Below are positions 8,331 through 17,298 of a stretch of 36,927 nt of DNA, piece after piece (within the stretch, counting starts at the first letter, position 1; every line of letters begins with the position of its first letter). Both the position numbers and the translations under genes were made by a program. The stretch spans positions 1 through 36,927 of the forward strand of contig CAZHCK010000018.1 in assembly GCA_964530915.1 (NCBI GenBank), written 5' to 3'. The notes beneath the pieces were generated by a model. The model was given only the letters and a program-made list of their open reading frames with translations. It was not told the DNA's origin and ran no database searches. The stretch is from Cloacibacterium sp964530915. GTDB lineage: Bacteria > Bacteroidota > Bacteroidia > Flavobacteriales > Weeksellaceae.

Positions 8331-10826
8331 TTATTTAATCTTCAGTATTTTCTTTAGTTTATTGCGTAATTTAATCAAGGTAGGCTCTTCATAATTGGCA
8401 TCTTCATCAAAATATCCGTAACCATAGCCGTATCCGTAACCATAGCCATAGCCGTAACCATATCCGTAACCTTTATCCATCTCGAAGTCATTATAAATAA
8501 GTCCTAGATGTTTAATTTCATTATTATGATACTTTTCGGTTATCATTTTAAGCATGTATTTTTCGGTATACTCATGTCTTACTACGTAAACATTAGCATC
8601 ACTATACTTCATCAATTCAAAAGAATCTGCTACTAAACCAACTGGTGGAGAATCTATAATAACAAAATCATAAATTTTCTTCAATTCTTCTATAAATTGG
8701 TGATTTTTTTCACTCATCAATAATTCTGAAGGATTTGGCGGAATAGGCCCTGAAGTAATTACATCTAAATCTGGAATTCTGGTCTTGTTGATGATTTGTT
8801 CCATTTTTACTTCGCCAGTAAGATAATTAGAAATTCCTATTTTATTATCCACCTTGAAATCTCCAAAAATTTTCGGTTTTCTAAGGTCCATTCCTAATAA
8901 AATGGTTTTTTTACCACTTAACCCTAAAACAGAAGCAATATTGATAGAAACGTATGTTTTTCCTTCACCTCCAATAGAAGAAGTCACCAAGAGAACTTTA
9001 CTCTTGCCGTCTTCATTGTATAAAAACCTAAGATTGGCTCTCACTCCTCTAAAAGCTTCAGAAACTGAAGATTTTGGCTTTTCTAAAACACTTAAATTAT
9101 TCTCGTGATTATTTTTACCAATAACACCTAAAAGTGGAATTTTGGTTGCATTTACGATTTCTTTAATCACTCTTACTTTATTGTCTAACAACTCAGAAAT
9201 GAGCAGAATCAATAAAGGAATTAATAAAAATCCTAACAAAAGAATATTTCTAATGAACGCAATATTAGGAGAAATAGGTGCTTGTCCTAAATTTTTAGCT
9301 TTGTCAATAACTGTAATATCAGATGTATTGGTTTTAAGTCTCAGTTCTGCTTCAGAAAGTTTTTCTAGAAGTGTACTATAAGTTGTTTCATTTACGGTGA
9401 AACCTCTTTGTGCATCTACAAATTTTTGTTGTTTATATGGAAGAGAACCCAATTCCATTTCATATTTGGCAATCTGATTATTAAGCGTAGCCAATTCTGC
9501 ATCATAAACTCCATAATATCTGTTTAGATTTTTGTAAGAATTCCCTCTTGCCTCATTAATTAATCGATTAATTTCTTTTATAGGTTCTGATTGCGGAGTG
9601 TAAATCGTAGAAAGTTCTGCTCTTTTTGCGTAAAGTGTTTTAAGCTCTGCAACAGAAGCGTTAAAAGTACCATCTTCTACACCAGCAGCATTTAAATTGA
9701 TGATATTATCAAGATTTTTTCCAACTGAATTTCTTACAGCATTTAGCGCATTAACTTTAGTAAGAATTTCCGCTCTTTTTTGTTCTAAAGTATTGATATT
9801 TTGCAAAATACCAGAAACATCCCCTTTTTCATCGGTTAGTTTTTCTTGTACTTTAATGGTATTTAATCTGGCAGAACTAGAATCAAGTTTTATTTTGGCT
9901 TTATCTAAATTTTCCTTGATAAATTCTACTGTATTTTTTTCTACGATGCTTTTATCTCTTTTTCTTTTTTCGATGAGTTCTTCTACACTTCTGTTGAGAA
10001 AATTCACTGTACTATTAAGATTATAGCCTTTTTTAGTGATAATCATCAACGTGCTTAATTCTTCATCAAATTCTATGGTAAGCGTAGATTTAATTTCATT
10101 TACGGTTTGATCAATAGTTCTTAGATTAATTACTATATTATCTAAGTCTATTTCAAGAGGCTGGTTATTTTTAACCAATTTGAATTTAAGAAATGGCGTT
10201 TCGTACCATTCATTTATACCAATAATTTTATTAGGAACTCTTTTAAAATTAGAAGTTCTTTTAAATTCCTCGGCATTATAATCATAGAGATTATTCACAG
10301 AAAATTCTTCTGGTAAAATAACTTCATATTTCCCTGAAGATTTAGGAATAAGCGTAATTTCTTGATTTACAACTTGTGGGTGATTTTTGTCTATTTCTAA
10401 AAATACTGGCGAATCATCTTTGTCTACATAAGTACTTTTAAGTCTTCCTTTGGTACTGTAGTTTACAAATAAATCTAGTTTTTGGGCTAAATATTCATTA
10501 TGAGATCTAGAGGTAAGTAGTTTTTTAAGAAATAATCCTTCTTGATTAGAACTATTCCCCCAAATAAAGTTAATAGACTGATTAGGAGTAAAATAGCTAG
10601 AAGAATTATTAGAAATACTTACGGTAGTACTAGAAGCATACACTCTCTGTGCATAATATTTGTTATAAATATATGCGGTAACGTATCCTAAAAATCCTAA
10701 AATTAAAAACCAATACCAGTTTTTAATTATTCTGCTGAGAAAGTGTTCTAAATTAAAAAAATCAAAAGTTCCTACTTTTTCTTTTTCTGGATTTTTACTT
10801 TCATTTATGTTTTTTTCAGGAATCAT
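8331..10826 (-). CDS. Wzc-like polysaccharide co-polymerase and tyrosine autokinase
   Basis: Inner-membrane protein controlling chain length and export of surface polysaccharide, 831 residues from the ATG at 10826 (an in-frame TTG one codon earlier is a less likely start). N-terminal Wzz domain with a first membrane segment (about 35-55, WYWFLILGFLGYV), a large periplasmic coiled-coil region, and a second membrane segment near residue 530 (FIRNILLLGFLLIPLLILLI). The cytoplasmic BY-kinase domain has Walker A GGEGKT (about 620), Walker A' LLGMDLRKP and Walker B DFVIIDSPP (about 722). The tail has ten consecutive Gly-Tyr pairs (residues 786-805), then an acidic and a basic stretch; these tyrosines are the likely autophosphorylation cluster. 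It starts 4 bp after the exporter gene stop. Confidence 0.95.
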   Translation of the reverse strand: MIPEKNINESKNPEKEKVGTFDFFNLEHFLSRIIKNWYWFLILGFLGYVTAYIYNKYYAQRVYASSTTVSISNNSSSYFTPNQSINFIWGNSSNQEGLFLKKLLTSRSHNEYLAQKLDLFVNYSTKGRLKSTYVDKDDSPVFLEIDKNHPQVVNQEITLIPKSSGKYEVILPEEFSVNNLYDYNAEEFKRTSNFKRVPNKIIGINEWYETPFLKFKLVKNNQPLEIDLDNIVINLRTIDQTVNEIKSTLTIEFDEELSTLMIITKKGYNLNSTVNFLNRSVEELIEKRKRDKSIVEKNTVEFIKENLDKAKIKLDSSSARLNTIKVQEKLTDEKGDVSGILQNINTLEQKRAEILTKVNALNAVRNSVGKNLDNIINLNAAGVEDGTFNASVAELKTLYAKRAELSTIYTPQSEPIKEINRLINEARGNSYKNLNRYYGVYDAELATLNNQIAKYEMELGSLPYKQQKFVDAQRGFTVNETTYSTLLEKLSEAELRLKTNTSDITVIDKAKNLGQAPISPNIAFIRNILLLGFLLIPLLILLISELLDNKVRVIKEIVNATKIPLLGVIGKNNHENNLSVLEKPKSSVSEAFRGVRANLRFLYNEDGKSKVLLVTSSIGGEGKTYVSINIASVLGLSGKKTILLGMDLRKPKIFGDFKVDNKIGISNYLTGEVKMEQIINKTRIPDLDVITSGPIPPNPSELLMSEKNHQFIEELKKIYDFVIIDSPPVGLVADSFELMKYSDANVYVVRHEYTEKYMLKMITEKYHNNEIKHLGLIYNDFEMDKGYGYGYGYGYGYGYGYGYGYFDEDANYEEPTLIKLRNKLKKILKIK
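8412..8471 (-). repeat. Gly-Tyr hexanucleotide repeat in the wzc-like gene
   Basis: Ten in-frame 6-bp units, each encoding Gly-Tyr, with synonymous variation (GGT/GGA/GGC and TAT/TAC alternate). Loss or gain of a unit keeps frame but changes the number of phosphorylatable tyrosines. Confidence 0.95.
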
Positions 10827-10829
10827 CAA

Positions 10830-11648
10830 TTATATTTTAGTTATCAATAAATAAATCGAAAGAGCTGTAGTAAGTATAGAAACTCCGGTAGTAAGCGTTT
10901 GTAGAGGCTCTTTACCAAAACCATAAAAACTCTTCGCTCTGGTATTAAAGACCACCAAATCTCCATTTTGTAACCAAAAGTAAGGTGAGTTTTGTAAATC
11001 TTCTCTGGTTAAATCAATTTGAGCTTTTTTTATCCCTTCGGGAAATTTCCTATAAATGATTACGTTTTTTCTGTCTACACTTCTGTCTAAACCTCCATTT
11101 TCTGCAATGGCTTCTAAAATACTTACAGAAGCATCTTTTACCGTTTTCTGGGTAGATTTACCTTGCATATCATAGAGAAAAGTATATTTAATTCCCTCTA
11201 GAAATAATCTTGCTTCTGATTTTTCTGGCAAAAAATTTTCGTTTACTTTATTTTGAATTTCACTTGCAATTTCATCTATAGTTCTTCCTTCTGCTTTTAT
11301 TTTTCCAATTCCTAGAATATAAATTTCGCCATTATCATCTATTCTTAATCCATTGAAATAAAAACTAGAGCCGTTTCCATTTCCTGAACCAGAACTACCT
11401 TCACTTTGCTGAGCATGCAGACTAGAGTAAAACTGTGCCGCATCTCCTTTTGAAGTAGTAATGATGTTCAGTTTCAGAATATCATGTCTCGTCACTCTGT
11501 ATTTTGGCATATTATCATAGGAAATAAGTCCTTCAGAATTAAGAACAAGATTTTCATTGGGCTGTAAATACCTTACATCTTGTACATTGATACAAGAAGT
11601 AACGATAAGAAACATGAATAAAATGAGCAGGTTAAATTTCTTCATCAT
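10830..11648 (-). CDS. Wza-like polysaccharide export lipoprotein
   Basis: Outer-membrane export channel subunit of the polysaccharide biosynthesis/export family, 272 residues. Lipoprotein signal peptide with lipobox VTSC, the lipidated residue being Cys19. The export domain starts near KYRVTRHDILKLNI (about residue 50), followed by a serine/glycine-rich insertion (SEGSSGSGNGNGSS) and then GLRIDDNGEIYILGIGKIKAEGRTIDEI, the second conserved block. A SLBB-like region follows (VSILEAIAENGGLDRSVDRKNVIIYRK). A C-terminal hydrophobic stretch (about residues 253-271) is probably the helix that forms the outer-membrane pore in Wza. It is coupled to the kinase gene 4 bp downstream, the usual Wza-Wzc pairing. 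Confidence 0.93.
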   Translation of the reverse strand: MMKKFNLLILFMFLIVTSCINVQDVRYLQPNENLVLNSEGLISYDNMPKYRVTRHDILKLNIITTSKGDAAQFYSSLHAQQSEGSSGSGNGNGSSFYFNGLRIDDNGEIYILGIGKIKAEGRTIDEIASEIQNKVNENFLPEKSEARLFLEGIKYTFLYDMQGKSTQKTVKDASVSILEAIAENGGLDRSVDRKNVIIYRKFPEGIKKAQIDLTREDLQNSPYFWLQNGDLVVFNTRAKSFYGFGKEPLQTLTTGVSILTTALSIYLLITKI

Positions 11649-11676
11649 TAATTTTTATTTTTAACAAAAGTAACAC

Positions 11677-12789
11677 TTAATTCTTAATTTTTTTCCTCAT
11701 GAAGAAATCAGGCAAATAAGCTCCTAAAAAACCTAAACCAATGATAAGAACTAAAAGAGAATTATTTTCTATATGTCTCAAAAAATAAGCGACTAAAACT
11801 ATGAAAAGATAGTAAGAAATAATATAAAAAGTAGCTCTTTTATGAGATAATCCCATTCTCAATAATTTATGATGAATGTGATTTTTATCTGCTTCGAAAG
11901 GTGAACGCTTTTCCGCTAATCTTATAATGATAACATTTAACGTATCAATTATTGGTAAAATTAAAATCGCAACTGCAATTACCGGCGCTGAATTTAAATG
12001 ATAATAAACCACACCTGGACCTCTTTTTGCGATAAAAATATCAATAAAACAAATTGCAGTGAAAGTCAATAGAAAACCCAAGACCATAGAACCGGTATCT
12101 CCCATAAAAATTTTCTTGGTCCGGTCTGATAAATTATAAGATAAAAATCCAATTATACTTCCCATGATAGTAGTAGACAAGATCACCAACGGATAATTAT
12201 ATTCTCCTAATCGGTAGTAACTGATCCCAAAAAGTCCAAAACAAATCAATCCATAACTGCCGGCTAAACCATCTATTCCATCAATCAAATTAAATGCATT
12301 CACCAAAATAATGAACGTAATAATGCTAAAGACTACACTCAAAAAATAATTGAGCTCATAAACGCCAAAAACGCCAAAAAGATTCCTAATTCTTACATCT
12401 GAACCTATAACCAACATAGCAGAGACCACTAATTGTGCTACTAATTTTTTATAAGCCCTCATCACTACTATATCATCCATCACCCCGATGTATAACAAAA
12501 TAACCAATGAAGCAAACAGAAATTTATACAAATCAAACAATTGATATGCATAAATAGAAGCACTCACAGAAATGGCAAAAAATAGAGCTATTCCCCCTAA
12601 ATTAGGAATTTTTCTTTCGTGGGAACTTCTTTGCCCAGGCTCATCCATCAAGTTTTTTCTTCTAGAAATTTTTATAATGGTAGGAATAGAATAATACGTA
12701 ATCAGAAGCGAGGTGATAAAAGAGAGTATCACCTTTAAATAAAAACCTGGAAAATTTATTGTCTGAAAAAATGCATCTATTTTATCCAT
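11677..12789 (-). CDS. WecA/MraY-family glycosyl-1-phosphate transferase
   Basis: Polytopic membrane enzyme that starts a glycan by moving a sugar-1-phosphate (usually HexNAc-1-P from a UDP sugar) onto undecaprenyl phosphate. It has 370 residues and about 10-11 hydrophobic helices. Family motifs: SSHERKIPNLGG (55-66), the Asp-Asp pair in VMDDIVV (105-106), NAFNLIDGIDGLAG (164-177), the catalytic FMGDTGS loop, and the C-terminal HIHHKLLRMG cytoplasmic motif. The HHKLLRMG form fits the WecA branch rather than MraY. In context it is the initiating transferase of this polysaccharide operon; the lipid carrier comes from UppS, encoded at 6699-7448. The exact sugar cannot be read from sequence. Confidence 0.93.
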   Translation of the reverse strand: MDKIDAFFQTINFPGFYLKVILSFITSLLITYYSIPTIIKISRRKNLMDEPGQRSSHERKIPNLGGIALFFAISVSASIYAYQLFDLYKFLFASLVILLYIGVMDDIVVMRAYKKLVAQLVVSAMLVIGSDVRIRNLFGVFGVYELNYFLSVVFSIITFIILVNAFNLIDGIDGLAGSYGLICFGLFGISYYRLGEYNYPLVILSTTIMGSIIGFLSYNLSDRTKKIFMGDTGSMVLGFLLTFTAICFIDIFIAKRGPGVVYYHLNSAPVIAVAILILPIIDTLNVIIIRLAEKRSPFEADKNHIHHKLLRMGLSHKRATFYIISYYLFIVLVAYFLRHIENNSLLVLIIGLGFLGAYLPDFFMRKKIKN

Positions 12790-12811
12790 AACTTTTCTCT
12801 TTGTTCAAATT

Positions 12812-13945
12812 TTATTTCCAAAGTATATTCTGATATTTACTTGGAGTGAAATTCCCTGCTTCTCCATTAGATTTCGCAAAATTGAAATACATTAAAGAAA
12901 GGTACAATAAATACCCTGATATTAAGATTTTTTTTGCTCTATCTTCTACTGCATAAATTAAACTCGGGATTACAAACATAGTCAAGAAGAACATATAAAC
13001 TCCCGGTAATCTAATTGCAAAAATCCTAGTCCCTCTAAAAAGATAATACATACACAAACCAAAAACCGCTAAATTTCTCATATATTCAAAATATGCAATT
13101 TTCTTGGAACCTTCTTTTTCAAAAATGAGTAAAGTAATGATAAAGAAAATTTTTACAATATCTGTAATCCCATATTCTAAATCTCCACCAAACTGACTAT
13201 CATTCACATACGCATCATAACCTCCTGAAACATCTTGAGGCAGAAGCGAAGTGAACATATCTCCAAAAAGTTTATAAGGTTCTAGTGGTGAAAGCAATAA
13301 ACAAATTACCAATGCCCACAAAATTCGCTGACTATTCATAGGAATTTTCACAAGCCAAAACGCAGGTAAAAAAACGATAGAAGTCTTATGAAATCCTAAT
13401 GCTAAATAAATACAAAGCAAAAACATCATTAAGTTTCGCTCTACAATATACCGAAAAGAGTAAACGCAAATCGCAATTCCTACACCTTGTCTCATCTGTC
13501 CCGAATCCTCGAAAAAGAAAACAGGCATAAAATAAAACAACGTAGACAAAGCAGGAAGCGGAGAAAATTTATAAATGGTAGATAATTTAAGACTTACTGT
13601 AATTAATGCCATCACAAAAGTCACGATGTAAAATGGCATTCCTAAATCAAAAATAATTTTATTGATTAAAACAAAAATCCATTCTATCTCTTCTGCCGAT
13701 TTTTTAAAGATTGCCTTATTAAAGACATCTGAATAGTCTGTGTAAATAGAAAACCCTACAAATAAATTTTTATAAGCCGGATAATCTGCTCCTACATAAT
13801 ATCTAAATCCTCCCAGAATAATGAGTGCTACTCCCGCAATTATAGTAAACACAGGTGTCTTTTTCTTAAATTGGAAAAGCTCTAATACAGAACCAAAAAA
13901 TAGAAATATAAATAATAAAGTAAATGCAGGGTGTAAAAAAACCAT
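12812..13945 (-). CDS. EpsG-like (Wzy-type) polysaccharide polymerase
   Basis: Predicted inner-membrane protein of 377 residues with about ten hydrophobic helices. Motifs shared with the EpsG family include GGFRYYVGADYPAYKNLF near residue 45, the EWIFVLINKII helix start, and DSGQMRQGVGIAICVYSFRY followed by LALGFHKTSIVFLPAFW around residues 145-190. The Arg-Gln and His-Lys-Thr-Ser positions are the most conserved. It would polymerise lipid-linked repeat units on the periplasmic face. It is the first gene of the operon, 22 bp upstream of the WecA-like gene. Wzy-type proteins diverge strongly, so the role is supported mainly by topology, these motifs and context. Confidence 0.8.
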   Translation of the reverse strand: MVFLHPAFTLLFIFLFFGSVLELFQFKKKTPVFTIIAGVALIILGGFRYYVGADYPAYKNLFVGFSIYTDYSDVFNKAIFKKSAEEIEWIFVLINKIIFDLGMPFYIVTFVMALITVSLKLSTIYKFSPLPALSTLFYFMPVFFFEDSGQMRQGVGIAICVYSFRYIVERNLMMFLLCIYLALGFHKTSIVFLPAFWLVKIPMNSQRILWALVICLLLSPLEPYKLFGDMFTSLLPQDVSGGYDAYVNDSQFGGDLEYGITDIVKIFFIITLLIFEKEGSKKIAYFEYMRNLAVFGLCMYYLFRGTRIFAIRLPGVYMFFLTMFVIPSLIYAVEDRAKKILISGYLLYLSLMYFNFAKSNGEAGNFTPSKYQNILWK

Positions 13946-13970
13946 TTCCTGTAGCTATCTCAACAATATA

Positions 13971-13978
13971 CAAATATA
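13971..13978 (-). promoter_or_regulatory. -7 element for the polysaccharide operon
   Basis: The minus strand reads TATATTTG (full TAnnTTTG match) 26 bp upstream of the first ATG of the operon, so the leader would be about 20 nt. No clear -33 TTG is visible. Confidence 0.55.
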
Positions 13979-14040
13979 TAATTTTTTTAATCGTTAGGTA
14001 AACTATTGCTTTATTAATTCCATTATTCAGCGAAAAAAAT

Positions 14041-14048
14041 TAAATTTG
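14041..14048 (+). promoter_or_regulatory. -7 element for the 14067 membrane-protein gene
   Basis: TAAATTTG is a full TAnnTTTG match 18 bp before the ATG at 14067. It is divergent from the polysaccharide-operon promoter, and both share the short 13946-14066 spacer. The TTG of this element itself is an in-frame alternative start codon, which I reject in favour of the ATG. Confidence 0.5.
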
Positions 14049-14066
14049 TTATCAAATAATTTGCTG

Positions 14067-15056
14067 ATGCAGAAAATCTCTGATAAACTCCTGATAAATT
14101 TATTGCTACCAATAGTCCTTTTGACGATAGTGTTCTATGGCTTTAATTCTGCTTATTTTCCTTATTCAACATTAGAAAAACTGCCAGATTTTTACTACAG
14201 CAACATTTACAATTTTAGATTTATCTCCAGAGATGCATTGGTTTGGTTTTTTGAACAATTTAATGCCGTTTTCACGAGCCTAAATCCTACTCTAAAAGAA
14301 TACGCATTACAGTACGGAACTCCGTTTTACCACAGCTTTTTTCTTTTCAATGCTTTTTTTCTTGTGCTTACTTCCTGGTGTTTGAATGAAATTTTAGCAT
14401 TAAAAATATTTGCTAAAACTTCAGAAGTGGTCAAAATAATAATTCACACCCTTATTTTATTGTTGATTAGTATTACCAGCTACGTTTTAACACCTTATGA
14501 CAGTCCTGCATTATTTTTATTTGCAATGACCCTATTTTTCACACTGAAATATTTCGAAGAAAGAAAACCGCAACAACTCATTATCATTTCCGCACTCATT
14601 TTTATTTCAACCTTAAATAGAGAAACTTCTAGCCTAAACATTGCTTTTTTAGGCGCTTTATTTCTAAACAAAGAAATATTAAAAAGAGAAAAATTACAGC
14701 AATTCGTCAAAATGATCGCATTGCCAGTTTTTGCTTTTTTGTTGGCTTATATTTCGGTGAGAATTTTCATGAAAACAGAAGAAGCAATTGTTAGTGAAGG
14801 TATTTATTTAGTACAAAATCTTTCCAAACCCAATAATCTTTTAGGAATCCTCTTCTTTATTATTTTCATCAGATTGAGTCAAAAAATAAGTAGCTCACAA
14901 CACAATCTTAGCAAAATTTCAGCGTTCTTGCTTCTTTGTTCGCCTTATTTATTGATGATTCTAATGGTTGGGATTCTTTGGGAAATCAGACTTTTCATTC
15001 CTATCATTATCGGAATGTTATTGCTCTCACAAATGAATTTTGAGGAAGAAATTTAA
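14067..15056 (+). CDS. Polytopic membrane protein of unknown function
   Basis: I do not recognise a family. From the ATG at 14067 the protein has 329 residues, almost all in hydrophobic helices (roughly 8-10), with an N-terminal periplasmic-looking aromatic stretch (GFNSAYFPYSTLEKLPDFYYSN) after the first helix. A conserved-looking TLNRETS motif follows a YFEERKPQQ loop. The layout resembles multi-pass glycosyltransferases or polymerases of surface glycan loci, and it lies between a polysaccharide operon and a glycosyltransferase, so a glycan role is plausible but only inferred. Its stop shares the palindrome TTAA with the stop of the convergent glycosyltransferase (3-bp overlap). Confidence 0.7.
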   Translation: MQKISDKLLINLLLPIVLLTIVFYGFNSAYFPYSTLEKLPDFYYSNIYNFRFISRDALVWFFEQFNAVFTSLNPTLKEYALQYGTPFYHSFFLFNAFFLVLTSWCLNEILALKIFAKTSEVVKIIIHTLILLLISITSYVLTPYDSPALFLFAMTLFFTLKYFEERKPQQLIIISALIFISTLNRETSSLNIAFLGALFLNKEILKREKLQQFVKMIALPVFAFLLAYISVRIFMKTEEAIVSEGIYLVQNLSKPNNLLGILFFIIFIRLSQKISSSQHNLSKISAFLLLCSPYLLMILMVGILWEIRLFIPIIIGMLLLSQMNFEEEI

Positions 15057-16039
15057 ATGACTTTTCTTATTAATTTTTCAAAACCGAAGAAATACAGCAA
15101 GTAATACACTTGTTTTTTCAGAAGAAGCGAAAGCAAATAGTTTTTTCCAAATCTTTGATATTTCAAAATTTCAAAAGTTGAAATATTTCTTTCCTTAATG
15201 AACTTTTTCAATTCCGAAGACATTTTTTGGTACACCTCATCCTCTTTTACGAAAGCGAGATACGCCAAAAAAGTATAAACACCTTCTAAAATTTGAAAGT
15301 TTTTCAGTTCTGTTTTCTTGTGTGAATATTCAGAATTTCCAAATGCAAATTCTACGTTTTTCACGGCTTTTAAAATATCCAAACCTCTTTCTGTGTGAGA
15401 TTTTGAGATAGAATTGCTTCTTTCTAAATATTGATAATGAAACGCATCTGTTTTTGCCAAAGTTTTACATTGAAACAGAATTTGCGGAATCAATTCGATA
15501 TCCTCGAAATGCATCCCTTTTTGAAATCTTTTCCCTTCAAAAAGTTCTCGTTTGAAAATTTTATTACAAGCAAAATAAGAAATATCAGAAAACACTGAAA
15601 AATGCTTTTCCAAATCTATTTTTTCAGGCAAATTCGGGATTTGCGTGAGTTTTTGAGTTACGTTTCCGTTTTCATCTACTTTCTGAAGATTACAAATTAC
15701 AATTTCGGCTTCGTGTTTTTTTGCTAAACCATACATTTCTTCCATCATTGTTACCGAAACATAATCATCTGAATCTACAAAAGCGATAAACTTTCCTATT
15801 GCTCTGTCTATTCCATAATTTCGCGCATCGCTTAATCCTCCGTTTTCCTTTGCAAAAGTTTTTATTTTTTGAGGAAATTTATTTTGAAAAACCTCTATAA
15901 TTTTTTGAGAATCATCCGTACTTCCGTCATTGATGACTAGAATTTCTATTTCCTGCAAAGTCTGATTCACCAGAGAATTGAGACATTTCTCTAGGTAATT
16001 TTCAACATTATAAACCGGAACGATTACGGATATTTTCAT
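15053..16039 (-). CDS. Glycosyltransferase family 2 (GT-A fold)
   Basis: Cytoplasmic inverting glycosyltransferase of 328 residues that uses a nucleotide sugar; acceptor and sugar are unknown. The N-terminal GT2 signature SVIVPVYNVENYLEKCLNSL is followed by LVINDGSTDDS (first Asp motif), KENGGLSDARNYGIDRA, and the metal-binding FVDSDDYVS (DxD-type) around residue 90. The mid-region HFEDIELIPQ is a common GT2 catalytic ED motif. The basic and aromatic C-terminus (about residues 300-328) may be a membrane-contact helix. It stands alone between the arginase-like gene and the convergent membrane protein; relation to the polysaccharide locus is positional. Confidence 0.93.
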   Translation of the reverse strand: MKISVIVPVYNVENYLEKCLNSLVNQTLQEIEILVINDGSTDDSQKIIEVFQNKFPQKIKTFAKENGGLSDARNYGIDRAIGKFIAFVDSDDYVSVTMMEEMYGLAKKHEAEIVICNLQKVDENGNVTQKLTQIPNLPEKIDLEKHFSVFSDISYFACNKIFKRELFEGKRFQKGMHFEDIELIPQILFQCKTLAKTDAFHYQYLERSNSISKSHTERGLDILKAVKNVEFAFGNSEYSHKKTELKNFQILEGVYTFLAYLAFVKEDEVYQKMSSELKKFIKERNISTFEILKYQRFGKNYLLSLLLKKQVYYLLYFFGFEKLIRKVI

Positions 16040-16049
16040 ATTTTTTTTT

Positions 16050-16118
16050 CGTAAAGTTGTTGATTTGTAAAATCGTTTAAAAATTTTTACAACTTTACGA
16101 TTTTACAGTTTCACGATT
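16050..16118. repeat. Intergenic repeat cluster with shared arms
   Basis: CGTAAAGTTGT (16050-16060) is a perfect 11-nt inverted repeat of ACAACTTTACG (16089-16099). GTAAAATCG (16067-16075) is inverted relative to CGATTTTAC (16098-16106), which overlaps the previous arm, so two alternative hairpins compete. ACGATTT(T/C)AC then recurs at 16113. There is no U-run in the right place, so it is not an obvious terminator. Confidence 0.6.
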
Positions 16119-17192
16119 TCACACTCTCAAAAGTCTCTCACTCAAAACTCCATTCTTTGCCATATCATACTCATACTGTGAACAAGGAAGGCATTTTTGA
16201 ATATTTTCATCACTGCCAAAATACCACAATCCCGTAAAACTGTCTCTTTTGAAAGCAAATTCCTGATCATCTATCAACACCCAAAAAGTATCGTAATGAC
16301 GTTCTTTCGGATGTGTCTTTTGAATATCTATTCCTTCCAACAAATACCAAAGCATTTGCGCTAATAATTGATGATTCAGAACATTTTCAGCATCTGCATT
16401 GAAATTAAAAATTCCCGCCATTTTCAGATTTTCGCCTAAGCCAATTTCTTTCATCACCGCACAGATTTCCCTTCTGTTCAAACCATTAATTTGAGGGTTT
16501 ATAGAAAAAGCTTCTGCAAAACTTTCCATCGCATCACAATTCAGCGTTACCAAATCTGCTCTACGGAAAAACGGCTCTATTCTATCGGTATTTCCCATCA
16601 TTTCGGCCAATCTAATGACATCAAATTCCACACTTTTCATGAGTTGCACTGCATCGATTTCGTTCAAATGCTTCTGATAACCAAGATGATGATAATCTTT
16701 AAGGCTCAACAATTTAGAATTGAAAATTTTCTGCAAAAAGTTCTTTTCAGAAATCTCGTCGCCTTCGTTAGAAAGGTCTATCTTATTGTTGATTTGAGTA
16801 TATCTTATATTTTTTTGATGAAAATTAAGCGCATGAATCATCGCAATCGACAGATCATTTCCACCACCTACAACAATCGGAATCGTATTTTTATACAAAC
16901 ACGCCGACAGAATTTCCTGTAAAATATAATGTGTATCTTCAAGAGATTTCCCAGAAATAAGATCTCCCAAATCACAAATTGGTATTTCAAAATCAAATTT
17001 CGAAAGTTTGTAAAATTCTTCTCTTACCGTATCAAAATTTTTAGCAATGGCGTTTCCTTTTCCGCCTCTGTAATCACTACAAAAAACCAATAAAATCCCA
17101 TTTTCTGGAATTTCATTCGTAATCATACTTCCTAATTGCCAAGGCTGAGTTTCTATTTTTTTTGGTGAGATGATAATGTCTTCTATGTTCAT
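16119..17192 (-). CDS. Degenerate arginase/formimidoylglutamase-fold protein
   Basis: Member of the ureohydrolase superfamily in the broad sense, 357 residues from the ATG at 17192 (an in-frame TTG at 17207 is rejected). Active enzymes use a two-Mn centre formed by GGxHS, DAHxD and a (S)xDxDxxDP motif. Here the equivalents are IVVGGGNDLS (107-115), QINNKIDL (133-140) and LVTLNCDAMES (214-224), so the first-motif His and most second- and third-motif ligands are missing. NGLNRREICAVMKEIG matches the helix that follows the third motif in the family. Activity as a ureohydrolase is therefore doubtful; a binding or structural role is possible. A -7 match (CAAACTTA on the plus strand at 17242-17249) lies upstream. 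Confidence 0.75.
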   Translation of the reverse strand: MNIEDIIISPKKIETQPWQLGSMITNEIPENGILLVFCSDYRGGKGNAIAKNFDTVREEFYKLSKFDFEIPICDLGDLISGKSLEDTHYILQEILSACLYKNTIPIVVGGGNDLSIAMIHALNFHQKNIRYTQINNKIDLSNEGDEISEKNFLQKIFNSKLLSLKDYHHLGYQKHLNEIDAVQLMKSVEFDVIRLAEMMGNTDRIEPFFRRADLVTLNCDAMESFAEAFSINPQINGLNRREICAVMKEIGLGENLKMAGIFNFNADAENVLNHQLLAQMLWYLLEGIDIQKTHPKERHYDTFWVLIDDQEFAFKRDSFTGLWYFGSDENIQKCLPCSQYEYDMAKNGVLSERLLRV

Positions 17193-17298
17193 TGGTTTTT
17201 GTGTCAAATTTTAAAATCAGTTTATTTAAAAACCTTTCCTACAAACTTACAAAATAACTTTTGCTAAAAGAAAAACTTATACTTTTTTTTCAATTTTA

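Noticed and set aside
8412..8471. Short regular repeat that could suggest a CRISPR or satellite array
   Set aside because: The units are 6 bp, have no spacers and are in frame within the wzc-like gene as Gly-Tyr codons.
10827..10829. TTG start for the wzc-like gene (similar cases at 14046, 17207, 19958 and 28942)
   Set aside because: In each case an ATG lies a few codons downstream at a better position, with family-typical N-termini.
16050..16099. Inverted repeat as a terminator of the arginase-like gene
   Set aside because: On the minus strand the hairpin is followed by an A-run, not a T-run, and an alternative hairpin shares one arm.
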